Below, piece after piece: positions 1 to 11,437 of a stretch of DNA of 64,000 nt. The position numbers were made by a program, and so were the translations under genes. The notes below the pieces were generated by a model. That model had not been told where the DNA came from. It did not search any database and saw only the letters and a list, made by a program, of their open reading frames with translations. Position 1 is the stretch's first letter. Each line of letters opens with the position of its first letter. This DNA is from Vermamoeba vermiformis (taxonomy: Eukaryota > Tubulinea > Echinamoebida), in assembly GCA_045837725.1 (NCBI GenBank), contig JBEWZL010000095.1, forward strand, positions 62,001-126,000, read 5' to 3'.

Positions 1-2218
1 GAAAGTAACAGTAAAGATTAGAATAGAATACAGATTGAATAATAAGGCCTAGGCTACGTTTAATTTGGTCTTATTGAATTGCGCAACGAATTCGAATTGT
101 TTTTGAAAATCTTTGTACGATGAATAGAAACTTAAAATCTTATTGATTCTATTGCTATATAAGTGCAATGTTGTTAAACTGGTTCTTACCGAAGGAGGTA
201 GGTGAAGTTAATCGTTCCACGAGCTTATATAAGGTCGCGCAGTGGATCACTTTTGCGCCTTTTTCGGTGACAACTTCTCGAATGTTCGATGGACCATCTT
301 CTTCGGTCGGCCATGTAGCATTCTATACCGCTGTTAAATTGGAGCCATTCAAGACCAAGAGAAAGAAACACTTACCGAAGTTGGTGAATCTGGGCTGATC
401 GAGATACTTCCAAGACGTTCTAAAGCTTGCGCGGAGTTTGGATTAACATTTAATTTATACAATGCCGCCTTGCGTCCTATAGTTCATTATATTACGTTAA
501 TAAACAATTCACATTTTCAATCAGATCGAGGCAAAGACTACTTACGGCTCTGTCTGTAGCTTCTGTCGCTACTTTCAGTATATGACTCGTCATCGCTAAG
601 CTCGCGAGGACTTGAGATTGGTGAGCTGAGAGGGCTCGATGTTGGTGAGCGTGAAGGTGATCGGTTAGGTGATACTAAGGGCGAGCTCGAGGACGATTGA
701 GTGAGCTTAGGGACATTCGTGTTGTTGACCACTGTGTCGTTCTTCGTGAGGTCGCTACGAGATCTGTTCGAGGGTATGCCAGGGCGGTCGTTCTTTGTGC
801 GGGAAGGTTCGGATTTGTGTCCACGACCTAGCTGATCGCGCACTTTTGCAACTTTCTTTTCGTCGCTTTTTTCTTTGTATTGCAACACGCGCTTAATTTT
901 ATCATGATCGACGTTGCTCTTCTCGGTTGAGTTGGTCCTTATCGTTGCAAAATGAGTCACGATCCGCTTGAATAGCGCTTTAGTTCTGTTGCGCATATTA
1001 CGCTTTTGCGGGTGCTCTCCGACAAGGTCATCTCCACTCTCTTCGACGGCAGGTTGTTCTGTGTCGATAGAAGACCGTTGATCTGTTGTGTTTTGTTGCG
1101 TGTCATCGGAGGTCTGAAAGTGTCTTTGCGAAATCTGGATCGAGACATTTGGCCTCTCAACAGCGGCCTTAGTCGGCCTACTAGGACTCCAAGTTCCGAC
1201 CATTCTATGACAGCTAAGCCGACTTGATTCATCTCGGGGCCCGTCACGCAATTGTCGGGCTGCTTTGAGGAATTGTTGCGAAGGGATGTCACCCTCTTCT
1301 TTGCTGTGTCTGCGGCTCCTTTGAGCTTCTTCGTTATTTTCGGCTGGGTTTTTTATTAAGGTGCCGAGCTCGGGTGTGTCTGAATTTAATTTATTAATCA
1401 AGATTTTCTGCGGCTTAAAATATCTTTACCTCGATCTGACTCCTCAAGCCTGTGCATAAATTCTCCGATTGATTTCTTTATTTCATCTTCGGGTCGGGTA
1501 TCTTCCATAGTATCCTCCTTCGTTTGGCCAACGATAACTAACTCGTCCTGACACACAACAAATGTCAAAAACTGGTTCAAATGTGAAAGATTTCAATGGA
1601 AAAATCCAAAAATCTTTTTACCTTAACCCGCCTTAATTCTACACTAGCCATTGATATGACGTCGAGGTCGTGTGTAGATGTTAGGAATCGACCTAATAAG
1701 TGTAACTTGTGCATGCATTCCAATACAATGACTGTAACTTTGCGCTTCAAAATAGTGAGCGCAGTGTCCTGATCTGAAATGGATCGCAATCGGGAATGAG
1801 CTGATACACTTAACGATACATTATCCACGGGATAGTGTCGCAGCACCTAAATAATGCGTGTAAATACGAATGGCAGTTCCGATCAAAAAACAAGGATCGC
1901 GGTACAAACCCGAAAAGAAATTATCTCGCGGAATAAAATCAAAAAATGTTAATTTTAATATTTAAATATTCGATATGAATTATAATATAAAATATGTCTC
2001 TTCTCTTCTCTAAGTAAATCATAGCTTTGATCAAAAAAATCAGGAGTTACCTTTCTGATATTTAAAACTGTTAACAACTTGGATTCTATTATAGGCCATG
2101 TTTTAATATCTCTGAATGTGCGCACATCGCTCTCCAACGTCTTCAAGAACGTGATTATGTCAGTGATACTATTTTGTTGAATAACAAGGACTAGCTCTGT
2201 CTTTGCCTTCTCATCCAT
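1..2218 (-). CDS. Ras guanine-nucleotide exchange factor, N-terminal part (runs off the left edge)
   Basis: This multi-exon minus-strand gene starts at ATG 2218. About 130 helical residues come first; they faintly recall a TFIIS N-terminal/LW-type bundle, but I cannot assign them. A low-complexity region rich in Ser-Pro and Ser-Arg follows (about 540-1370). An intron with a GTAAG donor removes the TAG near 538, and the frame continues into exons at about 480-385 and 340-185. The last of these reads VIHCATLYKLVERLTSPTSF, a good match to the RasGEF N-terminal (REM) motif that precedes a Cdc25-type catalytic domain. The catalytic domain would lie left of base 1. RasGEFs load GTP onto Ras-type GTPases at membranes. 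All joins keep phase. Gene identity is fairly secure; the N-terminal function is unknown. Confidence 0.72.
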
Positions 2219-2665
2219 AGGAGGTGGATAATTATTTAACTGAGTGATATGGACCGCGTTAAATCTATAAATTGTCTCTTGTTGTGGATTCTAGGTCGAT
2301 CACTGAAAAAAGCACAATATCTTGGCGCAAAAAAGAGCAGCAGAATTTTTCCTGCGGTTTTACTACCCACTAACTTTGCATAACACCATACAAAGCATAA
2401 TAAACCAACTCCTAGTGGTTTCGGATCAACTGTTTAATTTGATCAAACCAGATGTCATACGTCTTTCAATAAACTCGAGTATAATACTAAGCAAAGCGGC
2501 GCGATATTAAGTAAGTGGAAGACAGCCACGGTTTGTAGTTTTTGCCCTCAGTCGAGAAGTGATCTGGATTTTGGATCCGATCAGTGTTATACTGACCAAA
2601 ATTATGTTAAATATTACCTAAAATATTACAAAATATGTTTGATTATAACAGGCTCATTTACAGGG
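2219..2665. other. Divergent intergenic gap, no clear gene
   Basis: This AT-rich stretch lies between the starts of the RasGEF gene and the DTW-domain gene. A 62-codon plus-strand open frame at 2322-2510 is followed directly by a GTAAGT, so a 5' exon of the next gene could lie here, but no phase-consistent join was found. It probably holds the promoters of both neighbours. Confidence 0.4.
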
Positions 2666-3831
2666 ATGAAAAACTCTGTCAATGACCGGATTGGCCTACC
2701 ACGCAAAACAGCTGAGAAACTCTTGCGCGGCGATCTTGTTTCGCGCTTGAAACAGCATCAAAGTTGGCTTCCAACTTCAAGGCACGTGTACAACGCATTG
2801 ACAAGCTGGCCTGGGCTGATTGACGATGCAGCTGTTAAGCGGTCACTTTGGCTTGCTCTTTCTTATGCCGTACCGAAGATGTTAAAGGAAAATTCAAAGC
2901 ACAATGTAGAAGAAGGCATATCAAATACTGCAGATATCAGCACAATAATACAAGCCGCTTGGGGTCGGATCTTGAGCCTCGCCATAGACACCAATCACGT
3001 GCTCACTGGACCTCAAGTAAGTACTGCTGATACGATACTATACGGTATCTAATATATTAATAGAAACATAAAGCGGCGATGTGGATGCAAGAGTGGCGGA
3101 GTAAAGCATTGCCAGTTACTCTGCCTGAATTTGACTTGCCGCAATGGCCGAGCGACATCCGCGTCACCACAACTCAAGCGACGAGTAGAGGGTACTGCGA
3201 CAAATGTAACAGACGCGCGATGTGGTGCATAGAGTGCAAGAAAGATCTTCGAATGATGCACGGCAAGCCTGCCACTGACTTACCAACCGTTCGACTGCCG
3301 ATGGATCTTACTGTCGTGTTTCATGAACGCGCTCATCCTTCGAGCTGTACTGCACCACAACTCGTCGTATTATGTTCGCAAAACGACATTGATCTCATTC
3401 AATGGCCCACTACACGTGACTGGCCCGCTGATGGATCTGTTTGGCTGTTATGGCCAGATCAAGACGCTAGATCTATCGAAGAGATCAACGAAGACGATAT
3501 TTCTCGTGTGAAGGAGATTGTAGTACTCGAAGGCACGTGGCCACAAGCAGAGACCATGGCTAATTCACCGTCAATGAAGAACTTGCCTCGTGTCAAACTG
3601 TCGTCGATCAGCTCCATGTTCTGGAAGTTCTCCTCACGTGACTCGAGCTGTGTATCAACACTAGAGGCCATATACAACTTCTTCGTACAAGCTGACAAGA
3701 AGAAACACGAGCACAAATACGACGATCTGTTGTTCTACTTTAAGATCGGCTTCGATCGTACTATGGCGTATTATCAATCCAATCCTGCCTTGCTACCACC
3801 GCTGAACTGGGAGATGGCTGGTGATGATTGA
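2666..3831 (+). CDS. DTW-domain tRNA-uridine aminocarboxypropyltransferase (DTWD1/TapT-like)
   Basis: Two exons (about 2666-3015 and 3062-3831) join in phase 0 across a 46-nt intron. The second exon carries the DTW domain: a CDKCNRRAMWCIECKK zinc-type cluster, LPMDLTVVFHERAHPSS, a STAPQ-like stretch (SCTAPQ), and VVLEGTWPQA, which corresponds to the signature D-x-T-W motif. This family makes acp3U in the D-loop or variable loop of tRNA using S-adenosylmethionine. The signature aspartate is read here as glutamate. The first 115 residues are not part of the usual domain and are unrecognised. The start is the first in-frame ATG; an upstream exon is possible. Confidence 0.72.
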
Positions 3832-4606
3832 AGTTACTCTGCTGCCTCAATCTTAGCTGCGATCTTGATCCAATCCAACATCCGCGACTCTAGTTAATGG
3901 TTTTGCAAGCTACACAGCGATATTCCAGCAAGCTCAATGAATATCGCACTGTGAGTCGTTTGGAACGGCTAGAATGGCAGTTAGTTACAAGCCCAAAATG
4001 TTGGCACCACGCTGTACACGGTTGTCGGCTGGTTTCTTTCCAACGTTATTTCGGACAGCCGTCTTTATCGCTCGATTCCCCGATTTGAATACATTTTATG
4101 GCGCCTCCTCAGTACGTACGCTCCGAAAACCAAAATCATGAACTCTCGTACCGTACCAGCTGATGCCGCTCGCTGATCTACGATTTGAGCAGTCATGTTG
4201 CATCGGATACATAAAATTACTGATTATAGAATAACAACGAGCTATCGGAGTTTGGGATGGATTTTAGTTGGTCCTTTTAGGATTACTCCAGCCCATCTCG
4301 CAAAACCTCCCTGGAACTACTCCATTGTAATATGATAAGCTTCGAATGCATAAATAATGATTACCAACAATACACTTTTAGTAATGGTTACATGAAGCCT
4401 TTGTTAATTAAATAGAGTTCCATAAAACACGTGCCAAGGCGCGAAAATTCGCTTCGATAAAAAAAAGGAGTTAAAGAACCGGTCAATATTATAAAACGCA
4501 CCGAGCACATTACCACACGTCACCAATTATTTATCTACGTGATCACCTGTGATGCTGCACTAATTACTCAATCTGATCAGCAATTCCATTTATTTGATTA
4601 ATTTCA
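3832..4606. other. Intergenic gap of about 775 bp, no gene seen
   Basis: This holds the 3' side of the DTW gene and the upstream region of the F-box gene. Only short open frames are present (longest 63 codons at 3897-4088) and none resembles a known protein. I looked for tRNA T-arm and snRNA signatures and found nothing convincing. Confidence 0.5.
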
Positions 4607-7175
4607 ATGCAACAAGCTCCGAAAGTCTCGCAACTCATTGGTTTCTTCAACTCGAAGAGTACTGCCAACGTTAATGTGCCGGTCAGAGTTATCAAGCGGC
4701 CAGCGAATATTCACACCAAGCAGATCTCGCAAGGCGCGACGCCAAGCAAAATGTAAGTAATTATTAATATCAATATTATAGGGGCATGATACGGACGATT
4801 TGATTTCAAATACCGTTTTGATTTATTTAAAAGATCAATCGTTCGTAACAGTCGCGTTAATTAATCATCGATCTCGAAGTATACTCGCGCAAATTTTCAT
4901 TATTTTTCTTGCTCTATTACTTCTGGGCGGATCACGCGAAGCTCCGGTCCGTATTATGAAATTTCAAAAGCACTATTTCGAGCGAAACGGATCTTGCCGT
5001 TTTGGCCTCTTTACGCGCGAATATTATAATACATCTTCATTAACATCGTAAATCCCTTAATTATTTGATTAACATGCAATTACAACGGCTAATAACCCCA
5101 AAAATACACCTGTCACGCATGTTACGCGAAGTCGCGAAAACGGATTCGCAGTATTGTCCTTATTTAAAGCTTAAAACTGATCATTTTATATTTAGTGCGC
5201 AATCTTCGCCGCAACTGATCGTCAAACAAGCCCCTAGAAAGACTCTTTTGTCCTCCGTTACCTCATCGTCCCGCACTTCGCTCACGTCCTCCGACAGTTC
5301 ACCAAAATTAACTGTGATCGTTGCTCCGCCTCCCCGAGACCTATTTTCGCTGCCCAATGAACTCTTATTGCAAATATGTTCATTTCTAACGCTGCAAGAC
5401 CTCTGTGGCGTGAGCTTGGTACGAAATTTGGTATTTGTCATGATTGAATGCTAATCGTTACAATTACAGACGAACAAGGCGCTCAATGGACTTAGCAGGT
5501 AATATACATTACATCGCGTTGAGTATACTCGGAACAATATAATTTACTGAGTATATTCAAGCTTTTTATTGATGTTGCTCGTACTGACAGTTACATTTGG
5601 TTAGCACTGGACAGCTGTGGTTGCAGTTCTTCAAGGCAGACTTTGAAGCAAATACATTCGTATTCTACAGCGATGCTAATAAGTACAAAAATGCGGCGTG
5701 GCGGAGTAAGTTTATTTATTTTTATTTTGTGCCCCTGATCTACGGAGAAATGAGAGGAAGAATTCTAATTAAGATCTGTTTTAGCATTCTATAATAGTAT
5801 GAAGACTTTATGGACACGAATGCGAATGTTTTACATACGAAGCAAACGTGACATGTTTGTTACGGATCAGAAGGGCGAGATGATCAAACTTCAACCGTCT
5901 TCAGCACTCAGAGAGACCAATCATACACTCAGCCTCGATAGTAAAGCTAATTGGTATGCATAATTGTGAATTAATAGTGTTACAACAAAGTCACAAAAAG
6001 AGATTTTTTTTTAATCTCGTGATCCGTGCTTGCAAAGTACTTAAATTATTTATGAACAGCTATGGCTACTTCTTCCATTGGAACATCGAGAAGAAGCTTG
6101 GCAATATAACAAAATGGGGCTTAGGTGAGTTATAATTAGCCTTAAAAATCTCTGCAAACATGTTGACACTTGGATCATGCGCAGATTTTGTCGAACAAAA
6201 ATCGAAGCCGAGCTATTATGTCTTCGTGTGGCGCGAGAATGTCTGCGAGAAGCTGTTCGAAGAGCCAAAGATCATGCTTGTCTCGCCGAAACAAAGTCGA
6301 TTGTTGGCATATTCACCGCAAGAAGGCTGGTACGTCATCAACACTAAAAAGATGGCGCGAACAAACTTGCCGGTACGTAAATAGTATTATATAGTGTCTA
6401 TAATACACGTTATAACATTATTATAGCACGTTCCTGCCACCGCTGAAGACGGCGTGTGTTGGATCGACGAGCGAAGGATCGCGTTTACGAGTCTGGCGGA
6501 GGTCAATACCGCTGTATTCATATACAACATCTCTACAATGGTCGTCGAGAAGCATATTATAGACGATGGTCGCGAGATCATATCGCACGGTGAGTAGAAT
6601 TGGTTTCGATATTGCCTAAAATAGAAGAATTTCGATTAACTAATGCGTGCCTCCAGAGTATATGTGCACCTGCCCGAACTCGCAAGAGCTCGTAGTGATG
6701 ACCAAGGACGGTCTTATGATGCTCGACTTGCGCACAGATAAATGGACGCGACTCAACTCGGCACCTGCATCTCTGCAAGCCCCACTCTCGTTCTCTCCAG
6801 ACGGCTCTAAAATTGCATACATCGCTAAGGTACGTAGCAATGTATTAAATGACACCGATCAAACCGATTTTTAAAACTTTTCAAATCCAGCGGATCGACG
6901 AAGCCAACAACCTGATTTTCATCTACGACACTAAGAAGAATAAGGAGTTTGTGCTCAATCAATTCAAAGGCACGAAGAAGTTGCTTGGATGGCACAGCAA
7001 CAACTCATTTTTTGTCGAATCTACTTCGACCTATGTAACTTACTCGCTCATGTTTGTTGATACCAACGTTGAGCTCGCGGATAATGAGCCGTTCTACTTC
7101 AGCAACATCGTCAATAAGAACACGAAGATCAAATCGATGCAGCTGGGAACGGTGAAGGTAGAAATTGTAGTTTAG
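4607..7175 (+). CDS. F-box protein with a C-terminal beta-propeller-like region
   Basis: About ten exons. Exon 1 (MQQAPKVSQLIGFFNSKS..., 4607-4751) joins in phase across a 443-nt intron to IAQSSPQLIVK at about 5195. The F-box is spread over small exons: LFSLPNELLLQICSFLTL, then TNKALNGLSR, then TGQLWLQFFKADF. The rest (about 5800-7175) is a run of beta-strand units such as YYVFVWRENVCEKLF, VCWIDERRIAFTSL and PLSFSPDGSKIAYIAK, typical of a TolB/WD40-like propeller although no canonical WD repeats are seen. F-box proteins bind Skp1 and bring substrates to SCF ubiquitin ligases; the propeller would be the substrate-binding part. The substrate is unknown. Confidence 0.75.
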
Positions 7176-7571
7176 TTAGATTAACGAAGCGGCATCCAAA
7201 ACAATTTTGTCGAATTGTAAATATAAACCTAGTTTTGGATGTTTTAACGATGTCGGGCAGCGGTGTGTCGAGATATTTTAAAAAAATGGGCGGGAATGGC
7301 CACAACGGTTAGTTTTGAATTTGCCAGCCAAATTTTTTTGAAGATCAAAACTGACGGTCAAATCAGTCAAAATCATTTTGTGCGCTAGAAGCAACACACT
7401 TAGCGCTAAGTTTTATATACTTATTGCTCATGCAGGCGGCGGTCTATTAATCCCTCGATTAAACCCAGCAAACACGTCAGTCAGATTGACAAAAAAACAA
7501 AATTAAAATTGAAGAAGTCAAATTAAATATTATATCAAGGTAAATATCCGTAATTAATATGCAAATGTTAA
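7176..7571. other. Intergenic gap, AT-rich
   Basis: This is the 3' flank of the F-box gene. A 20-codon ATG frame at 7250 could be a leader of the next gene, but its phase does not fit the acceptor at about 7808. No other feature is seen. Confidence 0.4.
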
Positions 7572-7769
7572 TTAAAATGAAGCATATTTTACACTCGGAA
7601 TTTTCGAATACATTTCTTGGAAGTAGAAGATCCGACGACACCTTCTATCAACTTTGAACAAAAATATTAAATAACAATATAGAGAATAATAAAGAATAAT
7701 AATCAAAGCGTTTGACCGCTCCGAATATAACAGATTCGTTAGTGGATCCAAATCCTTTTCACTTGCCAT
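7572..7769 (-). CDS. Possible small membrane protein
   Basis: A 65-codon open frame starts MASEKDLDPLTNLLYSER, divergent from the ubiquitin-like gene 40 bp away. Residues 20-37 form one hydrophobic segment (ALIIILYYSLYCYLIFLF), followed by a basic stretch. It has a proper ATG and sits where a divergent promoter would be. I do not recognise a family; AT-rich DNA can give such a frame by chance. Confidence 0.25.
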   Translation of the reverse strand: MASEKDLDPLTNLLYSERSNALIIILYYSLYCYLIFLFKVDRRCRRIFYFQEMYSKIPSVKYASF

Positions 7770-7808
7770 ATTCCAAATATTCTGTTTTATTCTAATATTC
7801 TAATTTAG

Positions 7809-8640
7809 ATGGACATTGATTGGGGAGACTCCGAGCCATATCACATATCAACTTGCGATGGATCTATGGCGCATCAGAACCATTTCTCGAATCAGCAGCA
7901 AAGTTTCTTTTCGAGTGAACCGCAGTTTGAAGATGCTATGAGCGATTCAAATAATTACTTTCTATCGAGTAATGATAATAATAATGGCACATTTGAACGG
8001 AGAGGGTTGAAACGAAAAGCTTCGTTTGCGGATTTAGGGTAAGTGTCTTTCCAGCCGTTCAAGTACAATATTATTACCCCAATAATATAACATAAATAAT
8101 AATCGTAGAATAATTAATACGAATGATAATATTTAAATCAATTTAATAATCGTAATCTTTTGAAAGGGATCCCGCAGCCGCGCTATCATTTGTGAACAAG
8201 CGAATGAAGCGCTTAAAATTGCCCACGTGCGACAATCAGTTCTCCATGCAGATACGCGTCAAAACACTCGTTGGTCGTGCAATCAATCTGCGAGTAGAGC
8301 CTGCTGATACTGTAGCCAATTTGAAAGAAAAATTGCAAGCTATTGCTGGTACGCACATATTACTTAATAATACCGTAATATACATTACTTTGGCGATCAA
8401 ATTTGATTCTCTTATTTCCTGGAAGAATTAATCAGATCCAATTCTCCTCGAGGGCAATTTCGTTTCATGGTGGTCTGTGGCATATATTAACATAAAAAAT
8501 TAACTATAGGAGTACCGCATGATCATCAGCGACTAATATTCAACGGAAAGACACTGCCTGACGATCGAATTGTAACGCAAGTAGTCAATCTGCGAGACGG
8601 TGCACTCATTCACATGGTGCTGTCAATGTCTGGCGGATAA
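7809..8640 (+). CDS. Ubiquitin-like protein with a roughly 100-residue N-terminal extension
   Basis: Three exons: 7809-8040, about 8168-8349, and about 8509-8640. The C-terminal 76 residues are a ubiquitin/NEDD8-type fold: MQIRVKTLVGRAINLRV, TVANLKEKLQAIAG, then DHQRLIFNGKTLPDD, ending exactly in ...LSMSGG. Ending on Gly-Gly with nothing after it is what a conjugation-ready modifier has. The N-terminal part is acidic and Gln/Asn/Ser-rich, then basic (LKRKASFADLG, KRMKRLK), possibly a nuclear localisation signal. The arginine usually before the terminal Gly-Gly is serine here. It may be a conjugatable modifier with an extension, or a ubiquitin-domain protein that merely ends at the fold. A leader intron just before the ATG is likely (TTTAG at 7804-7808). 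Confidence 0.72.
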
Positions 8641-8951
8641 TCATATCAAATACTAAGTAACTTCATTGGCGGAGTTAATTCAACGCCAGGATCCACCTTG
8701 TAATTATTTTGTTTTGGCGTATTGATCTCGTACGAAGATCTGATTTAGTACTCAAGTCAAGGTCTTAGTTGAGATTAATACATTTTTTGACTCGATATTG
8801 TCCTCGAGTCTGTTTAAATTTTTTTCTTGTACAAATAACTTTATGCGAACTTTGTGAATAAAACTCATTTCAATCAAGATCCAGCGTGTTATTTCTTACA
8901 AAAGGTTTATCAACAGTATTACTACAACATATTTACAAGACAAATCAAAAT
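8641..8951. other. Convergent 3' region between ubiquitin-like gene and actin
   Basis: About 310 bp of AT-rich DNA between two converging genes. Candidate AATAAA at about 8857 on the plus strand. No gene seen. Confidence 0.5.
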
Positions 8952-10391
8952 TTAAAAGCATTTTCTATGTACTATAACCGGTCCGCTTTCGTCGTATTCT
9001 TCTTTCGCGATCCATTTATCTTGAAAGGTCGACAAAGACGATAAAATAGAGCCGCCGATCCACGTCGAATATTTTCTTTCAGGAGGTGCGTCTATTTTGA
9101 TCTTAGTACCGTGTGGCGCGAGAACTTGAAGTTCTTTGTGCAATCGTTCAGCGAACCCTGGAAACATTGTATTTCCGCCCGACAACATAATGTTCTGCCA
9201 CAATTCTTTGCGCAGATCAATGTCTGACTTCATAATGGCGTTGTACACCATTTCGTGCACGCCAAAACTCTCTCGGCCCAAGAACGATGGTTGAAACATT
9301 ACTTCTGCGCATCGAAACCTTTCGTTACCTGTTATTCCGTTAGAATTTTCCTTTTATAGTAAATGCGATCACGTGGGACTTACCAAGACATACAGTTTGA
9401 CCGTCAGGAAGTTCGTAGCATTTTTCTTGTTGCACGAGACAACTGGCCGACATCATCTCCAGTTCAAAGTCCAGTGCGACGTAGCCCAACTTCTCTTTGA
9501 TGTCGCGGACTATTTCGCGCTCTGCTGTCGTTTTGAAGGAATAACTGTAATCCTATTGTTAGTGGCAATACTTATGACAAAGTAATATGCCTTAACTTAC
9601 CCTCGTTCAGAGAGCACTCGCATGAGATACTCGGTGATGTCTCGTCCTGCCAAGTCCATTCGCAGAACTGCATGGGGTATAATAAAACCTTCGTAGATTG
9701 GCACTGCATTTGTCACACCATCACCTAATCATGCAAGTGCATTAGTCATACGTCCTTATAACCCAACGTCGTATAGTGGTTACCTGACTCGACTACAATG
9801 CCTGTCGTACGCCCGTTAGCGTAGAGTGACAGCACAGGTGAGACAGCGAGGTAACAAGCCGGCACATTGAATGTTTCGAACATGATTTGTACAATCTTTT
9901 CACGATTAGCTTTGGGATTGAGTGGTGCTTCAGTCAACAGCACTGGATGTTCTTCTGGCGCGGTACGCAGTTCGTTGTAGAACATGTGATGCCACAGCTT
10001 CTCCATGTCATCCCAGTTCATGACCACACCTAATATAACTAATTAGTTTACGATCCATTAGTAGCCGACACTTACCATTTTGTATAGGGTACTTCATATT
10101 AAAAATGCCTCTATGAGATTGTGCTTCGTCCCCAATATCTAGCAGATCGATTTAAATCGGAGGGTATTGTAAAAATGCATTTGGGTATTTAGAAATGTTA
10201 CTCGCGACGTTTTGTGGGTCAATAAATCCGCTTACATGTGTCTTTTGCTCCCATGCCTACCATCACACCTACTTCTCGAGGTCGGCCAACAACCGCTGGA
10301 AATACAGCGCGTGGGGCATCGTCGCCACCAAATCCGCCTTTCAGCATTCCTGAGCCGTTATCTATCACCAGCGCTTGAACCTCGTCGGTCA
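8952..10391 (-). CDS. Actin
   Basis: Six exons on the minus strand encode a near full-length actin. Exon 1 reads [20 protein letters not shown] with the nucleotide-binding loop, then [15 protein letters not shown]. Later exons give [43 protein letters not shown] and [18 protein letters not shown], and the protein ends [11 protein letters not shown]. The canonical end is SIVHRKCF, so there is a Ser-to-Val change, and Thr/Met changes mark it as somewhat divergent. It is a cytoskeletal filament protein. It retains the actin-typical length and lacks the insertions of actin-related proteins. Intron 1 contains one arm of a 33-bp inverted repeat. Confidence 0.93.
10156..10188 (+). repeat. Left arm of a perfect 33-bp inverted repeat
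   Basis: This arm lies inside actin intron 1 and is an exact reverse complement of 10557-10589. Its outer end reads ATCGGAGGGTATTG. Confidence 0.85.
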
Positions 10392-11437
10392 TTTTGTGCA
10401 AAACTACTTATTAACAAATAATAATTGCCAAAACTCGGCATTTTAAACCCATGAAAAAAAAAAAGCAACAAGAAAACGTGTCTTCAGCTCTCGGTTTTTG
10501 TTCCGTTTTTTTTCACTTGCTTCCTGCTATGGGTTTTCTGAATAAAAAAATGAAATATACCCAAATGCATTTTTACAATACCCTCCGATAACCAAGCACC
10601 ATGAGTGAATTGTTTGAAAATACTAGAAAAATCAAAAAATTCATTTTTCGAAACCTGCTAGATAGGCAGTTCCACAAAGCGAGTTTCAACTAGTTAAAAA
10701 TTCCTGATAATTATTGTTAAACAGAAGGATCGAACCGAGTACTAAAGATCCAAAAAGTATGTTGGGAGCACGGCTGCGTTCCAAAAAGGATCCATCAGCC
10801 TTCTGAATATCGATTTTATTATTATTATGGTCGATACAATTATTCATTCTACCGCTGCATGTTGTTGGCGTGCACGCCAAATAATGATTCATTAACCCTT
10901 TCGTGCCGGGAAAGTGATGACACAAAATCTAAACGCACGGCGCACAGCCCCACGTACAAATTTTCACGTGAAGATAAAGCTGTGCATAGATTTCATTTTA
11001 TACTTTTATCCTATGCTAGTAATTTTGAAAAAAATGAAGAAAAAAAATTTTGGTTCATCTCAATCTTCGATCAGATCGGAATTGGAGCATGAAAAATACT
11101 ACCAAATTTACAAAAAATAATGGCATGGGGCATACAATAATATATTAAATCGCCCAAGCAAACAGTAACTTGCTAAGCAAGATCCGGTAAAATTCTATTT
11201 TTGGGTGGTACAACGGATCGAAGGCGAATTAAACCTTCGGACCAATGCCACGCGATGAAAAAAATGCTAAAGAAAATAATGGCATCGAGGAGAAGCCTCA
11301 AGGCCGCTATGTTGTTCGTTAAAAGATTGATTATTCGAAAATTTCTGTCATTAATTTGATTGGTCTCTTGATAAAAAATGACGCTCGGAATGGCCTCCGT
11401 CAATTCTGCATTGTTTTGTTCGCATAAAACCACACAT
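10392..11437. other. Divergent intergenic region of about 1 kb between actin and a Rab-like gene
   Basis: It begins with the actin promoter region and right repeat arm. A 31-codon ATG frame (10601-10693, MSELFENTRKIKKFIF...) and open frames on both strands at about 10690-11090 and 11173-11433 are present. None has an ATG plus splice structure that makes a convincing gene, and none resembles a known protein. A TTAACCCTTTCGTGCC string at 10892 looks like a DNA-transposon end but has no partner. Confidence 0.35.
10557..10589 (-). repeat. Right arm of the 33-bp inverted repeat
   Basis: This arm lies about 165 bp upstream of the actin start codon. The 368-bp spacer between the arms contains actin exon 1, part of intron 1 and the proximal promoter. 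Confidence 0.85.

Noticed and set aside
2322-2510. 62-codon plus-strand frame before the DTW gene
   Set aside because: A stop precedes the GTAAGT and no phase-consistent join to the next exon was found; kept only as a note in the gap entry.
4060-4085. Possible tRNA T-arm (TCGATTCCCCGA)
   Set aside because: No flanking acceptor, anticodon or D arm could be paired.
10892-10910. TTAA followed by CCCTTTCGTGCC, resembling the end of a TTAA-targeting DNA transposon
   Set aside because: No matching inverted end or transposase was found nearby; one short string is not enough.
10690-11092. Open frames on both strands in the actin-Rab gap
   Set aside because: Composition is AT-driven, no family is recognisable, and neither frame starts cleanly.
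11173-11433. 86-codon minus-strand frame with a hydrophobic segment
   Set aside because: It has no in-frame ATG after the preceding stop and no supporting splice sites.
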